A stretch of 64,000 nucleotides of DNA, taken from contig NW_004450480.1 of NCBI RefSeq assembly GCF_000321225.1, positions 1,575,699 through 1,639,698 on the forward strand. Direction: 5' to 3'. The DNA is from Odobenus rosmarus divergens (Eukaryota; Chordata; Mammalia; Carnivora; Odobenidae). Numbering within the stretch: the stretch's first letter is position 1; every line of letters begins with the position of its first letter. A program made the position numbers and the translations under genes. The notes under the pieces were generated by a model, which was not told where the DNA came from, did no database searches, and saw only the letters and a list, made by a program, of their open reading frames with translations. Shown in pieces: positions 57,691 to 64,000 of the stretch.

Positions 57691-58484
57691 TTGGAAAGTC
57701 TGGCATTTAAAGGCAAGATGACTAATAGTGGTATAAGATTGCCTGATGGTTTGATAGGAAATCAAACAAGGTTCAGTTAATTTTATAGTGAGTGCATTTT
57801 CAGGCCTGCCAACATGTTTCTCAAACACTTTTTCCTCTAATTGTTGTTAGTAGCTCTGGGTATGGCTTTTGCCAGCTCTTTGACACCATGACTGAGGCCT
57901 TCAGGCACACGAGATCCATCTGCATCCGAGAGCCAGTGGAAGGTAAATAAGAGCCTCTTTGCCTTTCAGGCAAAAGCAAGACAATTAGATAAACCCCTTG
58001 AGTACAGGACCGTGTTTGTTTTTCTATTTTTTTTTTTAATGGTTCTCTACATGCTCATGCTTTGTTTCCAGTAATGCCATGATTAAGAAATGTTGAATCA
58101 CATCGGATAAACTGTATTAATGTTTGAAGTTGAGAGGTTAGAAGGAATATCAGTTCTGAGGTTGGCAGACAGTGGTAATTCCTGTGGGTCACATGCTCAC
58201 TCTGAGGCCAGACACTCAGGTCATTGCTTTCTGTAGGTGAAACCAGGGGAGGCTTGCCCCAACCCTAATTAGGCATTGCTGGGATTCCCTCCATTGTAAC
58301 AACAGGGAGCATTCAGCTGGACTTGCAGGGGAAGGCAAGAGACCCATTGATGTGAGAAGAAACTACTTTTGTCCTTCGTGAAAAAAAAAAAAATTGAACA
58401 ACTTTAAAGCATCTGATTTCATTTCTTTGAAAGTGAGGGGTTGATAAATTTAAAATATGGATTGATAACCCCTGGAGGAGTCAC
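57691..58484. other. Noncoding DNA
   Basis: Contains an exon-like plus-strand segment at 57851-57942 (see findings), a T-run at 58027-58038 and an A-run at 58380-58394. Confidence 0.35.
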
Positions 58485-58910
58485 TGTGACAAAGTGGATG
58501 AAGGCCAGGAATGGAATTTAGAACTGGGTTCAAGATTCAGGTTGCCATGGGCGCCTGGGTGTCTCAGTTGTTTCAGCATCTGCCTTCCACTGGGTCCTGG
58601 GATCGAGTCCTGCATCTGGCTTCCTGCTCAGCAGGGACTCTGCTTCTCCCTCTTTCTCTTTCCTTCTTCCTACTCGTGCACTCTCTCTCTCTCTCAATCT
58701 CTCTCAAATAAGTAAATAAAATCTTAAAAAAAAATTTAGGCTGCCACTTAACTATTCTGCCAGTTTGAGCAGATCCAAAGTCTCTCTGAACTTCAGTACT
58801 TTAATCTGTAAAATGGGGACAATGCTGCTGCATAGCCAACTTTTGTAGAAACTAAATGGAGGAATTTATGTAAAATACTATAAAAATATGCAGTGCTGTT
58901 ATTATTACAG
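58485..58910 (-). mobile_element. MIR SINE relic split by a Can-SINE
   Basis: Left part ggaatttagaactgggttca agattcaggttgcca and right part cacttaactattctgccagt ttg, ctgaacttcagtactttaat ctgtaaaatggggacaatgc form one antisense MIR once the Can-SINE at 58548-58734 is removed. Confidence 0.75.
58548..58734 (+). mobile_element. Can-SINE with internal deletion, inserted in a MIR
   Basis: Sense copy: tgggcgcctgggtgtctcag, catctgccttccactgggtc ctgggatcgagtcctgcatc, tail caaataagtaaataaaatct t plus A-run. About 15-20 bp of the usual 'ggctcaggtcatgatc' segment between cttcc and actgggtcctggg is missing. Duplication ttcaggttgcca / tttaggctgcca at 58536-58547 and 58735-58746, two mismatches. Confidence 0.95.
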
Positions 58911-58994
58911 ATGGTTCAAAGTGTGAATCAAGATCTCAAAAAACATAGTTACATTATTTTGAATCATGCCTTAAAAAGGGAAAGAAACCCCACA

Positions 58995-59184
58995 GTAATA
59001 ATGAAATCTTATCCCCATAATCTCACAAAGCAAGTATCATGGTCCCTGGCTAAGTAAGAAATCTGAGGCTCAGGGAGGTTAGGTAAACTGCCACAGTCAC
59101 GTAGCTGTTAAATAGCTGAGCTGAGATTTAAAAACCACACCTGCCTGCTTTAGATGCTCTGTTCTTCCTACTGCACCAGTTTGC
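58995..59184 (+). mobile_element. MIR SINE relic
   Basis: Sense MIR: atcttatccccataatctca, ctgaggctcagggaggttag gtaaactgccacagtcacgt agctgttaaatagctgagct, actgcaccagtttgcc. Followed by an A-run at 59188-59206. Confidence 0.8.
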
Positions 59185-59206
59185 CTTAAAAAAAAAAAAA
59201 AAAAAA

Positions 59207-60054
59207 GCCAGCACATATACTTTTTCTTAACATTAAAAAAAAAAAAGACATTTATGTTTGAAAACTAACTCATCCTGATAATTCCCAATTAAGATGTTGT
59301 CATCTAGCATCTGGCTCAATTTCCTTTTATGAAATATAGTAAACATAATTTGAGTATAGCTTAAATGAAGTGTCCAAATGGGATAAAACAGGTCACCTGG
59401 GAAATTAGATTTTATAGATTACAAGAATTCAATGCCTAAATCGTACTTAATGGAAGCAATTTTTTAAAAAAAATTCTTCACGAGACAATTGACTGTTCTA
59501 TCAATTTCACCATTACTTCTACATGAGACATCTACAGCCTGGAGCAACTAAAGCAAAAATAAATAATATAAACTTCACTCTAAGTAGTAGTGAAGAACAC
59601 CTGTGTCCTCATAGGTTTGGGGTTCACAAGAAAAACCAAGGGGGATCTCTGACTCAAGTTCAATTTTTTTACTTCCACATTGTATTTTAAAACATCCTAT
59701 TTAAAAATATTTAATAATGTGAAGTTAGAGAATTTTCTTGCCCCATGGCTTTTTGAAATAGTTTTGAGTCTGTACCAGCCTTTATCCAGAAACAGAGTCT
59801 GCAATAGAGTTGAGAGCTCCAGCCATTAATTTTGCTTCCTGTGTCATCTGGCCGAAGAAATGATCTTTTTTTACAAAGTCAACGCTTTTTGAATGAGGGT
59901 GGGGTTAAGGATAAGAACCGATGTGAGGGTGCGAAGGCAGAGGTGTTGATGTAAACATTGTAGAAAAGCATCCGAGCACTACCGTGCCCTGACAAGTAAC
60001 TTAAGTATCTTTCCTTTGAAACACCGTGCAAGCCCATGGTAAAATTCACATACT
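59207..60054. other. AT-rich noncoding DNA
   Basis: A-run at 59234-59246. Nothing else recognised. Confidence 0.4.
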
Positions 60055-60255
60055 ATAGAGTTGCACAGTCTGGGATCAAATCCCAGCTCTGTCACTTGCT
60101 AATTTTGTGATTTGAAGCAATTTTACTTGAACTCTCTGAAATTCTCTTTTTTCATCTAAAAATTAGGAATAGTTACTGCTTCCTCGGATGGGTATGATGA
60201 CTCAGCCTAATCCTCGATACACATTGTCAGTGTGGTTGATGTCATTATTATTGTT
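60055..60255 (-). mobile_element. MIR SINE relic
   Basis: Antisense MIR: gtctgggatcaaatcccagc tctgtcacttgctaattttg tgatttgaagcaattttact t, atctaaaaattaggaatagt t. Good match at the 5' part. Confidence 0.8.
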
Positions 60256-60621
60256 TTGGTGTTGTAGGGCTTCCTTGGCATAAACATTCAAGTCCCCTAT
60301 GACCTTATAAAACAATTTTGAGGAATGACAACTACTTAGGCGTCTCTTTACCATTGGATAGATTCATGCAATAGTCTACAAGGCACATATCTATTGAGAT
60401 AAATTGTTAATTCAGTTTTCTTTAGGAGGCATTAAAGATAGTCATAAAATGAAAAGATTATAAAACCAAACCTTCTAGTAAATAATCACGAGTTTCTACA
60501 TATTTTCAAAAGTGCACAAATTTGTACTCATCTTAGGAGAACGTATCGATTTGTGTGCGTATTTCAAGCAACCATCTTACCCACGCTGGGCCCGTGGCCG
60601 ACAGCATTCTCCCCTGGGAAG

Positions 60622-60815
60622 GTGGCTTCTCTAATTGCAGTGAATGGTGATTCTATTTGTAGACATTTCTTCCTACAGCATGCATTTCTTTCTGTGATTA
60701 TTATTTAAAAAATACTTCTCCTCAAATTATTTAGTCTTCTTGGCTATAAACGAGAGCATTCTACAGCATAAGAACCTCACAGATAATACGCATCTGGGTT
60801 GAAAATGTGTATTTT
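60622..60815 (+). repeat. Direct duplication, copy A
   Basis: About 190 bp matching 63110-63298 in the same orientation, with roughly 90% identity by hand alignment. Starts gtggcttctctaattgcag and ends gttgaaaatgtgtatt. Differences are scattered substitutions, one 4-5 bp indel zone near 60651-60665 and a single-base indel near 60770. Not a repeat family I recognise. Confidence 0.9.
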
Positions 60816-60908
60816 CTTATCAACAAAATAATCAGTGTTTACTGCAGCATAGGGAATACAAAAAGCATTTCAATACTAAAGACATTCAAACTACCACTTA
60901 GGCCAAAA

Positions 60909-60911
<3 letters not shown>

Positions 60912-60940
<29 letters not shown>

Positions 60941-60950
60941 AGAAAAAGGA
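60912..60950. repeat. (GAA)n microsatellite with A-run
   Basis: A-run followed by about seven GAA units then GAAAAA units. Triplex-prone purine tract. Confidence 0.93.
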
Positions 60951-61020
60951 AAATCGGAAGTACTGACATTATTTGAACTTCTGGGACATTTTCCTCCTTC
61001 TCCCACACTACCCCTTGCTA

Positions 61021-61164
<144 letters not shown>

Positions 61165-61743
61165 CTAAGTGGAAACAGAATTTGTGATATAAAAAATTCA
61201 TTAAGAACCTGAATTTATAACATTGAGCTTTATATTTAGAGACTACTGCCATATTATAGGAAAATTTTCTCTCTCTAATTTTTCAGCTCGCTGTCTAATG
61301 TTAAGTCTTACATTTTATCCATTTGTAGTATTTTAAAACATTGACAGTGAGAACTAAACTTTGTATGATGGTTCATTTTTCAGCAGTAAAGATGGCTATA
61401 AGATCTAATCATTTCTAAACACAAAAGAATAACAGATTAACAACTAGTCACAGATTTGTAAAAAAAAAAAAACACATTCAGTTGCTATTTTAATGTCTTT
61501 TTTATAGTCTATAAAAAAGCATGCTGTGAAGTGATATACAAAGATATAACCAATAATAAAACTCAAAAGGACCTTTTCAGCAATTTATTGGATCCAGTGA
61601 GAACCTTAAGACTAAGTCAGGCCAAGTGGAGCTCCCTGAAGGTGCTGAGACCTATTAATGCACCTTCAGTGCATTTGCACTTGACTTGAATGGCTTGCTC
61701 ACGGTGAGCTAGGACACTCCACTTGAATCAGCACCTCAGTGTA
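61165..61743. other. Noncoding DNA between the two candidate exons
   Basis: AT-rich, A-run at 61460-61471. 61610-61700 is slightly GC-richer. No repeat recognised. Confidence 0.35.
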
Positions 61744-61749
61744 ACTTAC

Positions 61750-61856
61750 CTGCGTATTCCCAAAGGAGGAGGCCCAAGGCACGGGACAAGGGAGCAGCCT
61801 GGCGATGCTCTGGGCAGCCTTCCTTGTTGTCTCTGGATGTCCAGCATTCCTCCACC
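61750..61856 (-). other. Candidate upstream exon of the same transcript
   Basis: 107 nt, GC-richer than its surroundings, ending at a consensus CAG|GTAAGT donor (ACTTAC at 61744-61749). An acceptor with a good polypyrimidine tract (tttgcttctctgctcacttctggcag, complementary to 61857-61882) precedes it. Joined to 61077-61164 it stays open in the frame of the ATG, but no in-frame ATG is visible within it, so it would serve as a 5'UTR or as part of a longer coding region. It could also be a first exon starting further right. Confidence 0.35.
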
Positions 61857-62699
61857 CTGCCAGAAGTGAGCAGAGAAGCAAATACGCTCCCTCCCTGGGT
61901 GGTGCTAGATTTGTCTTGCTGCCAGAAGCATCTAACTTGCCGCTGAGAGGGTTTTTTTTTGTTTTTTTTTTTTAAGGTAATATAAAGTCTATGGTTCAAA
62001 ACAATAAAAACCTTTTCCAGCCTAGCACTTATTTAAAATGACACTGTGCAAAATAGGGTACAAATAATGAACTCTTTTCAAATTGACCATTTCTCCAGTC
62101 CCTCTCCTTCCACACCCACCATTCATCACAGGGGGTTAAATGTGAAGGACGTGGAAAAAACATATGGAAAAATAGACATGGACTATGTGGGTTAAAAGAA
62201 AAGGAAGGGAAATCTCTACAAAGTTGTATTCTCTAGAAGTCCATCCTGCAGCTGACATTTTGAAAAGCAAGTTTTTCTAACATTTTTTAGGCAAGAAGAA
62301 AACATTTCAAGTTTTTTTTTTTTGAGAGTCTGCACATATTCCAAAAAGGAGTTGGAGTAACATTTTAAAAGAGGATTTGTCATTAGATTCTTAGTCAAAG
62401 ATCATACAATTTTCAACCCAAAGTTAACAACACAAAGTAGATCCTTAGTTATGCATGATGACAAATAGTCCGTCATTCCTAAATGTTGTCTTTTTTTTTT
62501 TTCATCATGAAAAATAATCTTTATTTTTTGGCCCGAAGTGGTTTTCCTCCTCCAGTGTCCCCAGACAACTATCTGCTATTTGATCACCTTGCACCCATTT
62601 CATCTCCTTTACCAACTTCATTTCTTGTACTTTGCTTCCAGTTTCATCATCTAAAAACTCCCTTGATAATCCAATTCTCATACTAAGACAACTTTCACT
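61857..62699. other. Noncoding DNA
   Basis: T-runs at 61951-61973, 62314-62324 and 62491-62501. No CpG island that would mark a promoter upstream of the candidate exons. No repeat of confidence. Confidence 0.35.
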
Positions 62700-63109
62700 T
62701 CCTCCCATTGTCAATAAGATAAAATCTTCAGGCAGCTAAGGAAGGCCTCGAATGGTCAGGTTCTATATAACATCAGGTTCAAACTGTGGCTTCAAGTCTT
62801 AATAGTTCTCCAGGTGCCTAAACTTTTATTCCAACCTAACTATAATGCTCCTGTTCCTTGAACTTGCCTGCTTCTGTTATTAACATTCCAGAAATGTTTC
62901 CTCAAAATTCCATTTCTACTCCCACCTTGAAGCCTTCTTGATGCCTCTTACCTGGAAATGATTGCTCCCTACTCCGATCCCACTTGGGACTCCTGGTGTA
63001 ATCATCTCTATTTTGGTCTCACGTAAACCAGTCTTATCTTCCTCCCAAGACTATAAACCCCATGAGGGCTCAGCCTAGATCTCAGCATTTTCTGTATCTT
63101 GCTCAGTGT
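62700..63109 (+). mobile_element. L2 LINE relic
   Basis: L2 3'UTR landmarks: attgtcaataagataaaatc ttcaggcagctaaggaaggc, ttgaagccttcttgatgcct, aagactataaaccccatgag ggctcagcctagatctcagc, ttctgtatcttgctcagtgt. It stops abruptly at the start of duplication copy B. Confidence 0.75.
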
Positions 63110-63298
63110 GTGGCTTCTCTAATTGCAGCGGATAGTGATTCATTACTATTACTTCCTACAGCATGCATTTCTTTCTATGATTATTATGTAAAAAATACTT
63201 CTCCTCAAATTATTTCATTTTCTTGGCTATAAAGGAGAACATTCTACAGCATTAAGAACCTCACAGATAATATGTATCTGGGTTGAAAATGTATATTC
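63110..63298 (+). repeat. Direct duplication, copy B
   Basis: Second copy of the 60622-60815 segment. Begins gtggcttctctaattgcag exactly where the L2 tail stops, replacing the expected L2 terminus, and ends gttgaaaatgtatatt. Copy A has different sequence on both sides, so the duplicated unit is limited to about 190 bp. Confidence 0.9.
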
Positions 63299-64000
63299 TA
63301 CAGATTAGTAATGAAATAAAACCAGCATATAGAATTGGTGGTGTTTTCCTTTGTCCCAAAGTCTTAGTTAGGATACCCCTATTAAAAAATTCCTTTAGGT
63401 TGTCTCTTTTCTATAGTTAGGGCATTTCATTTTTTTTCTAGTCCAGCGAAGTTGGATTTATTGGCCTGTGGCAATGAAGAGGGCACACCATTGGAAAAGT
63501 GGGCTTCTCAGTAAAAGAAAATGAAAGTGGACTTATTAAAGTGTTTGGGCAAATGTTAGATTAGGGGAGGGATTAAGAAAGTGGAGTTTCACTCGTAAAT
63601 GTGTATGTTCTATTGTAGCATTTTATGTCCCTTATTCATTTGGTGACCTAATCTGATTCCCTTAATAGTTTAGACATTGTCCTTTGGAAACGCATATTAT
63701 CTAAAAATGTATGTATTAGTGGGGCCTGGAAGAAATTTGGTAAATAATAGTTGTGACAATCTTAAAACAGTGAACAATGACAGCATGGAAGGTAAGAAAA
63801 TGTAAGGCACAAATAGCTAACGGAGAAGAGACAGTCAAACAACCAGAAGGGAATAATGAGTGAGCGGGAACACTGTTTGAATGTGTTATTCCTCCTCGTT
63901 GATTTTCGGTTATATTTTTATATTAGACTGTATGGTTAATAAAACTTTTTTTTTTTTTAAGATTCAAAATGGAGTTTGCATCTTTCTAGGGTTACAAGTC
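63299..64000. other. AT-rich noncoding DNA to the window edge
   Basis: T-run at 63947-63958. No repeat or exon recognised. Confidence 0.4.

Overview
The window is nuclear DNA from a mammalian carnivore, most likely a caniform of the arctoid branch (seal, mustelid or bear group). The evidence is seven recognisable copies of the carnivore tRNA-derived SINE (Can-SINE/SINEC), with the gcctgggtggctcag head and the aaataaataaaatctt tail, plus a carnivore-type L1 5'UTR at the left edge. The inner copy of a nested SINE pair has the head/body variant I associate with non-canid caniforms rather than the dog SINEC_Cf type; the species call is recalled, not searched. There are no bacterial-type genes, operons, tRNAs, rRNAs or CRISPR arrays. 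Open reading frames across the window are short and mostly fall inside transposon relics.

Layout. 1-1309 is the 5' end of a young-looking L1 on the minus strand; its body lies off the left edge. 1.3-12.6 kb is AT-rich noncoding DNA with old L1 pieces, MIRs, a MER5A-type hAT element with intact 8-bp target duplications, a palindromic MITE and a 50-N assembly gap. 12.6-24 kb is mostly unique-looking DNA with an old Can-SINE, a plus-strand L1 ORF2 relic and an MLT1-type LTR. 24.6-28.2 kb holds a Can-SINE with a perfect target duplication and a nested SINE-in-SINE. 30-37.6 kb is dominated by L1 relics, a hAT relic and MIRs. 36-37 kb, 40-41 kb and 46.6-47.4 kb contain TAAT-rich unique stretches that look like candidate conserved noncoding elements. 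43-51 kb has a hAT relic, Can-SINEs, L2s, a long TA repeat and an L1 3' stub with a perfect 16-bp duplication. 53.4-53.9 kb is an MLT2-type solo LTR, and 54.3-57.5 kb is L2-rich.

The only credible trace of a host gene is on the minus strand near the right end. A candidate exon at 61077-61164 begins with ATG directly after an acceptor, is open throughout and ends at a consensus GTAAGT donor. A second candidate exon with its own GTAAGT donor lies 585 bp upstream of it at 61750-61856. I do not recognise the protein. If the pair is real, much of the window could be the first introns of that gene; otherwise the window is intergenic.

The most unusual non-transposon structure is a direct duplication of about 190 bp: 60622-60815 and 63110-63298, roughly 90% identical by eye and about 2.5 kb apart. 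No previously undescribed multi-gene system is visible. Repeat family names come from recalled consensus sequences, and boundaries without target duplications are good to about 10-30 bp.
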